Made by a program: the position numbers and the translations under genes. Below, piece by piece: positions 45,552 through 54,515 of a stretch of DNA of 64,000 nucleotides; within the stretch, counting starts at the first letter, position 1; each line of letters starts with the position of its first letter. The notes below the pieces were generated by a model. It was not told where the DNA came from. It ran no database searches and saw only the letters and a program-made list of their open reading frames with translations. The DNA lies in the NCBI RefSeq assembly GCF_022647665.1, contig NZ_CP071872.1, positions 7,130,001 to 7,194,000 of the forward strand. The letters are read 5' to 3'. The DNA comes from Streptomyces formicae. Lineage in GTDB: Bacteria > Actinomycetota > Actinomycetes > Streptomycetales > Streptomycetaceae.

Positions 45552-47255
45552 CTACTGCCCCGTACCGCCACCGGTGCCCGTGGTCGTACCGGTGCCCGGG
45601 TCCGAGGCGGTGAGCTCCTCGATGAACTTGCTGATGCCGGAGATCCCGTCGCCGATCGCCTTGAAGTAGCTCTGGCCCTGGCCGATCCAGTCCTGGAGCG
45701 GGGTCAGCTCCCAGATCAGCCAGCCCGCCACGAAGAACAGGGCCAGCGTGAAGAGGCAGCCCTTGAGGCAGCCGAGGCCCGGGATCCGCATCGGGTTCGC
45801 GCTGCGCTGCCGCGGCGGGCGCGGCGCGGGCTGCTGCGGCGGCGGCTGCGGGGGCGCGTACTGCTGCTGCGGTGCGTACTGCTGCCGCTGCGGGGGCTGG
45901 GGAGCCCACTGCTGCTGGGGCTGCTGAGGCTGCCGTCGCGGCTGCGGCTGCGGCTGGGGCCGCTGCTGGCGCTGGGGCGGCTGCTGCGGCCCGGGGGCCG
46001 GCTGCCGCTGCGGGCGCCGGCGCAGCGGGTCCTGGCTCGGGTCCAGGTACTGGACCTGGGTCTGCTCGTTGCGGTCGCGGGCCGCCTGGAGCTGGGACTG
46101 CCAGGGGTGCGGGTCCTCCGGACCGGGCTGCGGCGGGCCGTCGGGGCGCGGCGGCAGGGGCGGCATGACCGCGGTCGGGTCGGCGGCGCCCCGGTTCGGC
46201 AGTACGGCGGTGGGGTCGGCCGCACCGGGCATGCCCGTCTGGGACATCACGCTGGTCGCGGCGGACGGGTCGTACTGGGAGGCGTTGCTCTGGAACACCT
46301 GCGTGGGGTCGGAGGCGCCGGGCATGCCGGGCACGGTGGCGGGCGACGGGTCGGGCGCGAGCAGCGCGCCGACGCCCTCCGCCGCCTCGATCTGGGCGGG
46401 CGTGGAGTGGACGCCGACCCCGGCCGCGACCGTACGCAGACCGCGGGCGAGGTTCTCGGCGCTCGGCCGCTCGCCGGGCTCCTTGCGCAGGCAGCGCTCT
46501 ATCACCGTCCACAGCGGCCCGGGGACGGTGGACGGGCGGCGGGGCTCCTCGCTGAGGTGGCGGTGCAGCACCTCGAGGGCGGTGCCGCCGGCGAACGGGG
46601 GGCGGCCGGTGACCAGCTCGTACAGCAGGATTCCGGCGCCGTAGATGTCGACGGCGGAGGTCTGCGGGCGGCCCTCGGCGGACTCCGGGGCGACGTAGGC
46701 CGGCGTGCCGACGAACTCGTGCGTACGGGTCAGGCCCGGGGAGTCGGCGAGGCGGGCGATGCCGAAGTCGGTGAGCATCGGGTGCATCTCGCCGCCGCGC
46801 TCGGCCAGCAGGACGTTGGCGGGCTTGAGGTCGCGGTGGACGACGCCGTCGGCGTGGCTCGCGGCGAGTGCGTCCGCGATCTGGGCGGTCAGCAGGGCGG
46901 CCGCGACCGGGGTGAAGGGGCCGTTGTCGCGGAGGTAGCGGTGCAGGTCGGGGCCCTCGACCAGGTCCATCACCAGGGCGAGGAGGTCGCCCTCGACGAC
47001 CAGGTCACGGGTGCGGACGATGTTCGGGTGGGTCAGGCGGAGCAGGACGGAGCGCTCGCGCAGGAAGCGCATCACCACGTCCGCGTCGTTCGCCAGCTCC
47101 TCCTTGAGGACCTTGATCGCGACGGTCTCGCCCGGCTGGCCGGGCACGGCCGCCTCGGCCCCGGCGGTCTCCCGCTGGCGGGCCCGCCAGACGGTGCCCG
47201 TGGCACCGCGGCCGAGCGGTTCCTCGAGCAGGTACTTGCTGCCTACCGGCCGCAC
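45552..47255 (-). CDS. membrane-anchored serine/threonine protein kinase with Gln/Pro-rich linker
   Basis: A 567-residue kinase. The glycine loop is LGRGATGTVW, the ATP lysine is K48 in VAIKVL, the catalytic loop is HRDLKPAN (Asp142), DFG is at D163 and the activation loop ends VGTPAYVAPES. Residues about 300-490 are a linker with several DPTAV/DPTQV-type motifs (possible phosphorylation sites), then a Gln/Pro-rich stretch with QPQPQPRRQPQQPQQQ-like runs. One membrane helix follows (CLKGCLFTLALFFVAGWLIWEL) and about 50 outer residues. The start is GTG 47255 with GGGAG upstream. It is divergent from the FHA-ATPase gene; FHA domains bind phosphothreonine, so the two may be functionally linked. 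Confidence 0.94.
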   Translation of the reverse strand: MRPVGSKYLLEEPLGRGATGTVWRARQRETAGAEAAVPGQPGETVAIKVLKEELANDADVVMRFLRERSVLLRLTHPNIVRTRDLVVEGDLLALVMDLVEGPDLHRYLRDNGPFTPVAAALLTAQIADALAASHADGVVHRDLKPANVLLAERGGEMHPMLTDFGIARLADSPGLTRTHEFVGTPAYVAPESAEGRPQTSAVDIYGAGILLYELVTGRPPFAGGTALEVLHRHLSEEPRRPSTVPGPLWTVIERCLRKEPGERPSAENLARGLRTVAAGVGVHSTPAQIEAAEGVGALLAPDPSPATVPGMPGASDPTQVFQSNASQYDPSAATSVMSQTGMPGAADPTAVLPNRGAADPTAVMPPLPPRPDGPPQPGPEDPHPWQSQLQAARDRNEQTQVQYLDPSQDPLRRRPQRQPAPGPQQPPQRQQRPQPQPQPRRQPQQPQQQWAPQPPQRQQYAPQQQYAPPQPPPQQPAPRPPRQRSANPMRIPGLGCLKGCLFTLALFFVAGWLIWELTPLQDWIGQGQSYFKAIGDGISGISKFIEELTASDPGTGTTTGTGGGTGQ

Positions 47256-47682
47256 GTCATGCGCTCCCTGCTGATCGTCATCGGATCGTCGTTCCGGTGG
47301 TCCCCGTTACATGCTTGGACCCGTCCATGTGTCCGACCCACTGTAGTGCCGCCGATCGGGTCACCGGGGGTCACCGGGGGCGGCCACCGGATTGGCCCGT
47401 AAGACGTCCCCGGCGGGCCGATGGTTGCCGAACGGACGTGCTGAGGGTGGTGCAGACGATCCCAACCAGGCACTTTTCTGCCCAGGCCGGGTCCAGTGTC
47501 GGCCATTCAAGATCACTTGAGGGTAGGGGGCGGGCGCGTTGTCAGTGGCAGGTGCGAGGATGCCTCCAGCACGGAGATGTGGGGTCGGGAGAGCCCTGCG
47601 GCCGTGCCGACCTGCCGGGTGGGGGGAATCACAGGGCGGCTCCCCTGCCGGGCACCCCGCGCAGAAGGGACCGCTGACGGCG
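47256..47682. other. divergent promoter region between kinase and FHA-ATPase genes
   Basis: 427 bp without a supportable gene. It must hold promoters for the kinase pair (minus) and the FHA gene (plus). TCACCGGGGG occurs twice in tandem at 47361-47380. No clear -35/-10 pair stands out. Confidence 0.4.
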
Positions 47683-50600
47683 ATGCAGATCCGGCTGACC
47701 GTCCTCGCGCCGCGCAGCGGCCTGTCCACGTCCGGGCAGGCCCTGGGCCCTGCGCGCGCATGCGACGTGCTGGTCACGGCCCCCGCGGGCACGGCGCTGG
47801 CGGCGGTGGCCTCCGCTCTCGCCGCGGCCGTGTCCGGCGCGGAAGCGGCACCGGGCCCGGTCGTCCTGTTCGCCGGGCGCGAGCGGCTCGACGCCCAGCG
47901 GTGCGCGCTGGGCGAGCCCCCGCTGGTCGACGGCGCGGTGCTGTCGCTCCAGACACCCGCCGACGACGAGGCGGAGGACGGCGAGGCCGGGTCCCAGGCC
48001 CGGCTCCATGTGGTCGCGGGCCCTGACGCGGGCGGGGTTCATTTGCTGCACGGCGGCCAGATCCGCGTCGGACGCGCGGCGGAGGCGGATGTTCCGCTGG
48101 ACGACCCCGATGTGTCGCGGCTCCACTGCTCGGTGACCGTCGCCGAGGACGGCGGGGTCACGGTCGCGGACCTCGGCTCCACGAACGGCACGACGCTGGA
48201 CGGCGCCGACGTCGGTCCCCGTCCGGTGCGGCTTCCCGTGGGCGCGCTCCTCCGTATAGGTGAATCCACCCTCCGCCTGGCGCCTGCGGCGGCCCCCGAG
48301 CGGCTGGCGACGACACCGGACGGCGAGGGCCACCTGCGCGTCGGCGCCGCCTCCGCGGATCACGCCCGCAGCGACGCCCCGGACGCCTCCGGCACCCCCG
48401 GCACCCCCGGCACCAGGGATGCCCTCATCGCACCGGAGGCCGGGCCGGGTCCGTACGGGCACGGGGACGACCGCGCGGTGCCGGAGATCCCCGGGCAGGT
48501 GCCGGAGATCCCCGGGCAGCGGAGTCCTTCGTGGGCCCGGGGGGAGCACGACTCCGCCGCGCAGGATGCGGTGCGCCGACGCGGCCGCGACGCAGTCCGG
48601 GGGGCGACGACGCACGGGTTGGGCGGCCACATGCCCGGTGACCCCGCGGTCCACGGCGCGGACGCCACCCACGGCGGGACCACGCACGGCCTGGGCGCTT
48701 ACCTGCCCGGGGGCACAGCCGCGGACGAGCCGGGCAGGGGCGCGGGCGGCCCCGGTGGCCTCGGCGACTCCGGCAGCCCCGGTGACCGCGAGCGGACCGC
48801 GGGCCCCGGCCCGGGGCGGCGCCCGCGGAAGCGCGGCATAGGTGCCTGGGCACGGCGGCTGGCCGGCGGGCGGGACGCCGCCGGTGACGCGGGGCACGAG
48901 TGGGGCGAGCCCGCCGAGGCCGCCACTGGGCCCCTTGCCGAGACCTGGCCCGACCCCGCCGCCGTGCTGCTCACCGCTCTCGGGCCGGGGCCCCGGTTGT
49001 GGGAGCGCGGGCCGGGACACGCCGAGGAGCTCGTCGTCAGGCTCGGCACCGCGGAGCGGGCCGGCACCTCCGCCGTGCCCGTCACCGTCGGGCTGCGCGA
49101 GGCCGGGGCGCTCGGGCTCGCAGGGCCGCGCGAGCGGCTCGCAGGGCTGGCCAGGTCGGTCGTGGCGCAGCTCGCCGCGCTGCACTCATCCGCCGACCTG
49201 GAGATCGTGCTGATCAGCGCGGACCGCACGCGGCCCCTGGAGCGGCGCAAAGCCGACTGGGCCTGGCTCGGCTGGCTCCCGCACCTGCGGCCCGCCCACG
49301 GCCAGGACTGTCGGCTCCTGCTCGCCTACGACCGGGACCAGGCCGCGGCCCGCGCCGCCGAGCTGACCCGGCGGCTCGACGACGGCCCGCTCGGGCCCGG
49401 CTGGCCCAGCGCGGACCGCCGCGCGGTCGAGGACGCGGCGGCGCGCCACACCGGCCCGCGGACCGTGCTGATCCTTGACGGCGACCCCGGCTCCGCGGCG
49501 CTCCGCGAGGCCACGGCGCGGCTCACCGGGGCGGGCGCGGCCGGGGGCATCCACGTCGTCTGCCTGGCCGAGACCCCGGCCGCCTCGCCGCGCTCCCCGG
49601 TGGCGGCGACGTACGAGGAGGCATGCGCGGCGTCGCTCGCGTTCCGCGAGTGCGGGGCGGTGGCGCTGCTGAGCGGCGACGTGGCGACGGCGCTGCGACT
49701 GCTGCGCACGGCGGCGGGGCAGCCTGCCGGACACGGCACGGTCGCCGCGCTGGACGCGGTCTCAGCGGCGTGGGCGGAGCGCTTCGGCCGGGCGCTGGCA
49801 CCGCTGCGTGCGGCGGCGGACGGGGACGACGCACGGTCCGGGACGGCGCGCGGCAGGGCGGCGGCCGTGGCGTCGCCGCTGCCCCAGTCGGCCCGGCTGC
49901 TGGACGAGTTGGGGCTGGCCCGGGCCACGCCCGCGTCGCTGATGGCGCGTTGGGCCTCCGCACCGGACGGCACGGCCGTGCTGGGCGCGGGGCCGCGCGG
50001 CCCGCTCTCCGTCGACCTCACCGGCGAGGGACCGCATCTGCTGATCGAGGGCCCCGCGGGCAGCGGGCGCACGGAGCTGCTCCGCGCGATCGCCGCCTCG
50101 CTGGCCGCGGCCGGCCGGCCCGACCGGCTCGGGCTGCTGCTGGTCGACGGTGCGGGCGGCGAGCGCGGTGAGGGCCTCGCGGCCTGTACGGAGCTCCCCC
50201 ATGTCACCGAGCATCTGGTCGCGTCGGACCCGGTCCGGATGCGTGCGTTCGCCCAGGCTCTCGGTGCCGAGCTGAAGCGGCGGGCCGAGCTGCTGGGCCG
50301 GGAAAGCTTCGCGGAGTGGCACGCCCGGCGGACGGTCGCGGACCGCCTGGTGGGCCAGCGCTCCGCCCCGTCCGCCGAGTCCGCCTTCGCGGCCACCTCC
50401 CCTTCCGCCTCCGCACGGGGCGATCGCGCCGACCGTGGCGATGTCGACTCGCCGGACTCGGGCTCGCTGCGGCTGCGGGCGCGGGCCGCGCTCGCCGCGG
50501 GAGCCGCCACGCGGCAGACGGGATCGGGTGCGGGCGGCGCCATGGCGGGCGAGGCGGCGCCACAGCAGATGCGCCCCGCCGCGCCGGCGGCTGATGCCAC

Positions 50601-51363
50601 CGAAGGTCACGCGAGCCCGGCAGGCCCGGTCGGGCAGGGCCTCGCTTCCGGAACCGCCGGAGCTGTCGGATCCGCCGGAACCGCCGGAACCGCCGGAACC
50701 GCCGGGCGCCGCTCCGCGGCCGAACCCCGCGGGTCCCGGCCGGGCGCAGCCGGCGCCAGTCCGGCCGGGCCTGACGGTGGCACGGGTCCGGCCGGTGCCC
50801 GTACGACCGCCCCTGCGGCGACGGGCGCACCGCCCACGCTGCCCCGCCTGGTCGTGCTCGCCGACGACTACGACGCGCTGGTCGCCCCCGCGCTCGGCAG
50901 CCCGGGCCGTCCGGCCGCCGGCTCCGTCGTGCGGGCGCTGGAGGCGGTGGCCAGGGACGGCGAGCGGCTCGGCGTCCATCTCATCGCGACGTCCGCCCGG
51001 CCCGACCGCACCGAGGACACCGAGCTGGCACGCCGGGCACGGCTGCGTGTCGTGCTCGATCCGCCGCCCGTGTCCCCCGGCCCGGACGACCCCGCCCCCG
51101 GGCGCGGCCGGCTGGGGCATCCGGACGGGCGCGTGACCCCCTTCCAGGGCGGCCGCGTGACCGGCCGCATCCCCCGGACGGCGACGCTCCGGCCCACCGT
51201 GGTCGAGCTGGAGTGGGAGCGCATGGGCGACCCGCCGACCCGCCGCCAGGTCCGTGAGCTGGGCAACGGCCCCACGGACCTGGCCCTCCTCGCCAGCGCC
51301 CTCGACCGCGCCGCCCGCTCGGTCGACGCCACCCCCCTCCCGCCCCTCCCTCTGCACCGCTGA
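47683..51363 (+). CDS. FHA-domain protein with FtsK/SpoIIIE-like ATPase domain
   Basis: A protein of about 1226 residues. An N-terminal ubiquitin-like stretch (MQIRLTVLAPRSG, about 1-90) is followed by an FHA domain (about 118-195) with conserved GRAAEADV, SRLHCS and GSTNGT, able to bind phosphothreonine. A long Gly/Ala/Pro/Asp-rich linker (about 205-430) leads to FtsK/EccC-like ATPase modules. LLIEGPAGSGRTELLRAIAAS is Walker A and LPRLVVLADDYDALVAP a Walker B-like segment. A second Ala/Gly-rich insertion (about 900-1040, with repeated GTAG) splits them. The end, RVTGRIPRTATLRPTVVELEW, is FtsK-like. The ATPase modules resemble those of type VII secretion motors, but no membrane helices are seen. 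ATG 47683 is chosen; the frame stays open upstream. Confidence 0.85.
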   Translation: MQIRLTVLAPRSGLSTSGQALGPARACDVLVTAPAGTALAAVASALAAAVSGAEAAPGPVVLFAGRERLDAQRCALGEPPLVDGAVLSLQTPADDEAEDGEAGSQARLHVVAGPDAGGVHLLHGGQIRVGRAAEADVPLDDPDVSRLHCSVTVAEDGGVTVADLGSTNGTTLDGADVGPRPVRLPVGALLRIGESTLRLAPAAAPERLATTPDGEGHLRVGAASADHARSDAPDASGTPGTPGTRDALIAPEAGPGPYGHGDDRAVPEIPGQVPEIPGQRSPSWARGEHDSAAQDAVRRRGRDAVRGATTHGLGGHMPGDPAVHGADATHGGTTHGLGAYLPGGTAADEPGRGAGGPGGLGDSGSPGDRERTAGPGPGRRPRKRGIGAWARRLAGGRDAAGDAGHEWGEPAEAATGPLAETWPDPAAVLLTALGPGPRLWERGPGHAEELVVRLGTAERAGTSAVPVTVGLREAGALGLAGPRERLAGLARSVVAQLAALHSSADLEIVLISADRTRPLERRKADWAWLGWLPHLRPAHGQDCRLLLAYDRDQAAARAAELTRRLDDGPLGPGWPSADRRAVEDAAARHTGPRTVLILDGDPGSAALREATARLTGAGAAGGIHVVCLAETPAASPRSPVAATYEEACAASLAFRECGAVALLSGDVATALRLLRTAAGQPAGHGTVAALDAVSAAWAERFGRALAPLRAAADGDDARSGTARGRAAAVASPLPQSARLLDELGLARATPASLMARWASAPDGTAVLGAGPRGPLSVDLTGEGPHLLIEGPAGSGRTELLRAIAASLAAAGRPDRLGLLLVDGAGGERGEGLAACTELPHVTEHLVASDPVRMRAFAQALGAELKRRAELLGRESFAEWHARRTVADRLVGQRSAPSAESAFAATSPSASARGDRADRGDVDSPDSGSLRLRARAALAAGAATRQTGSGAGGAMAGEAAPQQMRPAAPAADATEGHASPAGPVGQGLASGTAGAVGSAGTAGTAGTAGRRSAAEPRGSRPGAAGASPAGPDGGTGPAGARTTAPAATGAPPTLPRLVVLADDYDALVAPALGSPGRPAAGSVVRALEAVARDGERLGVHLIATSARPDRTEDTELARRARLRVVLDPPPVSPGPDDPAPGRGRLGHPDGRVTPFQGGRVTGRIPRTATLRPTVVELEWERMGDPPTRRQVRELGNGPTDLALLASALDRAARSVDATPLPPLPLHR

Positions 51364-51550
51364 CCTCCACGGACCGCGTACGCACACTGACTGCACGTCA
51401 CGAGCCCATCACGATCACCCAGTTGACAGGGAAGGCGGTATTGCCTCGCTCCCGCCCCGGGCGTAGACCTGAGCGCACGGGACGGGAGCGGTGCTGCCTG
51501 CGTCACGGCCGGCTGCGCCCTCCACAGCGCACGGGAGAGACGGGGCTGGC

Positions 51551-52933
51551 ATGCGCATCACTCGTACTCGCACACGCACGACTCGGAGCAGGGCCGCCAT
51601 CGGGCTCGCGGCCGCTGCTGCCCTCCTGGCACTCACCGGCTGCGGCGGTGACAACGATGGCGGCGGCGGAAGCACACCGGACAGCACCAGCGGCAGCGAC
51701 TCCGCGCCCACCGTCCGGCTGCCCAAGCTGAACGGCGAGAAGATCGAGGTCGCCGCGGTCTGGACCGGCCCCGAGCAGGAGAACTTCACCAAGGTCCTCA
51801 AGGAGTTCGAGAAGCGCACCGGCGCGACCGTCACCTTCGTCCCGGCGCAGGACCCGATCGTCAACTTCCTCGGCACGAAGATCGCCGGCGGCAGCCCGCC
51901 CGATGTCGCGATGCTGCCGCAGGTCGGCGCGATCAAGGAGACCGTGGCCAAGAAGTGGGCCAAGCCCCTCGGCCCGGAGGCCAAGGCGGAGCTCGCCAAG
52001 AACTACGCCAAGGGCTGGCAGGACCTCGGCTCGGTCGACGGCACCCCGTACGGCGTGTACTTCAAGGCCGCCAGCAAGTCCCTCATCTGGTACAACAACG
52101 CGGTCTTCGAGAACGCGGGCGCCACCGAGCCCAAGACCTGGAAGGAATTCCTCACGACGGCCGAGACGATCTCCGCGTCCGGCGTCACCCCGGTCTCGGT
52201 CGGCGGCGCGGACGGCTGGACGCTCACCGACTGGTTCGAGAACGTCTATCTCTCGCAGGCAGGCCCGGAGAAGTACGACCAGCTGGCCAAGCACGAGATC
52301 AAGTGGACGGACCCGTCCGTCACGCAGGCGCTCACCACCCTCGGCGAGCTGTTCGGCAAGCCGGCCCTGATCGCGGGCGGCGCCGACGGCGCACTGCAGA
52401 CGGAGTTCCCCGCGTCCGTCACCCAGACCTTCACCGGCGGCGACCAGCCCAAGGGCGCGATGGTCTTCGAGGGCGACTTCGTCACCGTCAACATCGCGCA
52501 GACCGAGGCGAAGATCGGTACGGACGCGAAGGTCTTCCCGTTCCCGGCGGTCGGCGCAGAGCCCCCGGTGGTCACCGGCGGCGACGCGGCCGTCGCCCTG
52601 ACCGACTCCAAGGGCGCCCAGGCCCTGCTGACGTTCCTGGCCTCGCCCGACGCGGCGAAGATCTGGGCCGGGTCCGGCGGCTTCATCTCCCCGAACAAGT
52701 CCCTGGACGTGGCCGCGTATCCGAACGACATCCAGCGTGACATCGCGAAGGCGCTGATCGCCGCGGGCGACGACTTCCGCTTCGACATGTCGGACCAGAT
52801 GCCGCAGTCGTTCGGCGGTACGCCCGGCAAGGGCGAGTGGAAGGCGCTCCAGGACTTCCTGAAGAACCCGAAGGACATCGCGGGCACGCAGGCACGGCTG
52901 GAGGCCGACGCGGCCAAGGCGTACGGGAACTGA
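51551..52933 (+). CDS. sugar ABC transporter substrate-binding lipoprotein
   Basis: A 460-residue family-1 solute-binding protein. The signal peptide starts MRITRTRTRTTRSRAAIGLAA and ends in lipobox LTGC. A Gly/Ser/Asp-rich spacer (GGDNDGGGGSTPDSTSGSDS) precedes the binding domain: IEVAAVWTGPEQENFTKVLKEFEKRTG, GSPPDVAMLPQVGAI, GAMVFEGDFVTVNIAQ and the end FLKNPKDIAGTQARLEADA. It is first in an operon with two permease genes and, as usual in Streptomyces, no ATPase. The sugar is unknown; alpha-glucoside or similar oligosaccharides are common for this subfamily. Confidence 0.92.
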   Translation: MRITRTRTRTTRSRAAIGLAAAAALLALTGCGGDNDGGGGSTPDSTSGSDSAPTVRLPKLNGEKIEVAAVWTGPEQENFTKVLKEFEKRTGATVTFVPAQDPIVNFLGTKIAGGSPPDVAMLPQVGAIKETVAKKWAKPLGPEAKAELAKNYAKGWQDLGSVDGTPYGVYFKAASKSLIWYNNAVFENAGATEPKTWKEFLTTAETISASGVTPVSVGGADGWTLTDWFENVYLSQAGPEKYDQLAKHEIKWTDPSVTQALTTLGELFGKPALIAGGADGALQTEFPASVTQTFTGGDQPKGAMVFEGDFVTVNIAQTEAKIGTDAKVFPFPAVGAEPPVVTGGDAAVALTDSKGAQALLTFLASPDAAKIWAGSGGFISPNKSLDVAAYPNDIQRDIAKALIAAGDDFRFDMSDQMPQSFGGTPGKGEWKALQDFLKNPKDIAGTQARLEADAAKAYGN

Positions 52934-52940
52934 GGCCGCG

Positions 52941-54299
52941 ATGACGGCCCCCGAAGCCTCGGCCCGGGTACCGGAGGGCGAGGGCGGCACCGCGCGCGGG
53001 CGACGCGGTACGAGCGTGACCGGCACCCGCCGGCTCGTCGCCGCCGGTTTTCTGCTGCCGGCGCTCGTGCTGCTCGGCGCGCTCGTGGTCTACCCGATCG
53101 GGTACTCGCTCTACCGGTCCTTCTTCGACAAGTCCGGCGACGGCTTCGCCGGGCTCGGCAACTACGTCGAGATCTTCACCGACGACACCATCCTCACGGC
53201 CGTCAAGAACAACGCGGTCTGGGTGCTCGTCGCCCCGGCCGTCGCGACCGCCCTCGGCCTGGTCTTCGCCGTACTCACCGAACGGGTCCGCTGGGGCACC
53301 GCGTTCAAGCTCGTCGTCTTCATGCCCATGGCCATCTCCATGCTCGCCGCGGGCATCATCTTCCGCCTCGTGTACGAGCAGGACCCCGAGCGCGGTGTCG
53401 CCAACGCGGTCTGGGTCGGGGTGCACGACACCTTCGCCGAGTCGGCCGGCTACCCCAAGGCCCATCCGCTGCCCGTCCATCCGCTGCAGGCTGCGGGCGG
53501 CGGGGCCTTCGTCACCAAGGAGCCGGTCACCGCGGGCACGGCGGTCCGGCTGCCGCTCGTCGGGGTCGCGCCCGCGAAGATGCCGGGGGACGCGGAGCCG
53601 GCGAAGGCTCCGGCGGCGGACCCCGGCAGGATCAACGGCACGGCCTGGCTGGACTTCACCCGCGGCGGCGGCGGAAAGCCCAACACCATCGACACCAAGG
53701 AGCTGGGCCTCAAGGGCATCAAGGTCGAGGCGGTGAAGGACGGCAAGGTCGTCGCCACGGCCACGGCGGCTGCCGACGGCACGTTCTCGCTCCCCGCCGA
53801 GGCGGAGGGCGCCGTGCTCCGGCTGCCCGCGAGCAACTTCCGCGAGCCGTACAACGGAGTCGACTGGCTCGGCCCCTCGCTCGTGACACCGGCCATCATC
53901 GGCAGTTACGTCTGGATGTGGGCGGGCTTCGCGATGGTGCTGATCGCCGCCGGGCTGGCGGCCGTGCCGCGCGAGCTGCTGGAGGCCGCCCGGGTGGACG
54001 GGGCCAACGAGTGGCAGGTCTTCCGGAAGGTGACCGTCCCGCTCCTCGCCCCGGTCCTCGCGGTCGTCCTGGTCACCCTGATGATCAACGTCCTGAAGAT
54101 CTTCGACCTGGTCTTCATCATCGCGCCCGGCTCGGCACAGGACGACGCGAACGTACTGGCGCTCCAGCTCTACCGCTCGTCGTTCGGCACCGACGCGCAT
54201 CTCGGCGTGGGCAGCGCCATCGCCGTACTGCTGTTGCTGCTGGTGATTCCGGTGATGCTGTTCAACATCCGGCGGATGCGAAGGGAGACGCGCCGATGA
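52941..54299 (+). CDS. sugar ABC transporter permease (MalF type) with inserted extracytoplasmic beta-sandwich domain
   Basis: A 452-residue permease, about 150 residues longer than usual. Helices 1-3 lie within residues 30-145. Residues about 155-305 form a soluble insertion: a Pro/Ala-rich part, then a segment resembling carboxypeptidase-regulatory or SdrD B-like repeats (RINGTAWLDF, GLKGIKVEAVKDGKVVATATA, ADGTFSLP). The remaining helices and the EAA loop ELLEAARVDGANEWQVFRKV (about 345-364) follow, and the protein ends NIRRMRRETRR. MalF also carries a periplasmic domain that contacts its binding protein, so a similar docking role is likely here. The stop TGA overlaps an ATG (54296) that opens the duplicated coupling module. 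Confidence 0.9.
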   Translation: MTAPEASARVPEGEGGTARGRRGTSVTGTRRLVAAGFLLPALVLLGALVVYPIGYSLYRSFFDKSGDGFAGLGNYVEIFTDDTILTAVKNNAVWVLVAPAVATALGLVFAVLTERVRWGTAFKLVVFMPMAISMLAAGIIFRLVYEQDPERGVANAVWVGVHDTFAESAGYPKAHPLPVHPLQAAGGGAFVTKEPVTAGTAVRLPLVGVAPAKMPGDAEPAKAPAADPGRINGTAWLDFTRGGGGKPNTIDTKELGLKGIKVEAVKDGKVVATATAAADGTFSLPAEAEGAVLRLPASNFREPYNGVDWLGPSLVTPAIIGSYVWMWAGFAMVLIAAGLAAVPRELLEAARVDGANEWQVFRKVTVPLLAPVLAVVLVTLMINVLKIFDLVFIIAPGSAQDDANVLALQLYRSSFGTDAHLGVGSAIAVLLLLLVIPVMLFNIRRMRRETRR

Positions 54300-54515
54300 C
54301 GCCGCGACACGACCTCCGCCCCGCACTCTGCCGGGGGTCCGGGGGGCGTCCCCCGGGAGAGCACAGCAACATCCGGCGGATGCGAAGGGAGACCCGCCGA
54401 TGACGCCGCGACACGACCTCCGCCCCGCACTCTGCCGGGGGTCCGGGGGGCGTCCCCCGGGAGAGCACAGCAACATCCGGCGGATGCGAAGGGAGACCCG
54501 CCGATGACGCCGCGA
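54264..54515. repeat. 104-bp tandem duplication of the permease-permease junction (2.4 copies)
   Basis: Copies start at 54264, 54368 and 54472 (the last partial, to 54515), with one or two base differences. Each full copy holds the end of permease 1 (NIRRMRRETRR), its TGA, a ribosome-binding site GAAGGGAGA and a start ATGACGCCGCG, then a GC-rich inverted repeat (CCGGGGG...CCCCCGG). The duplication thereby makes two extra 35-codon reading frames (54296-54403 and 54400-54507), chained by ATGA overlaps up to the real start of permease 2 at 54504. Whether the mini-frames are translated is unknown. Confidence 0.9.
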
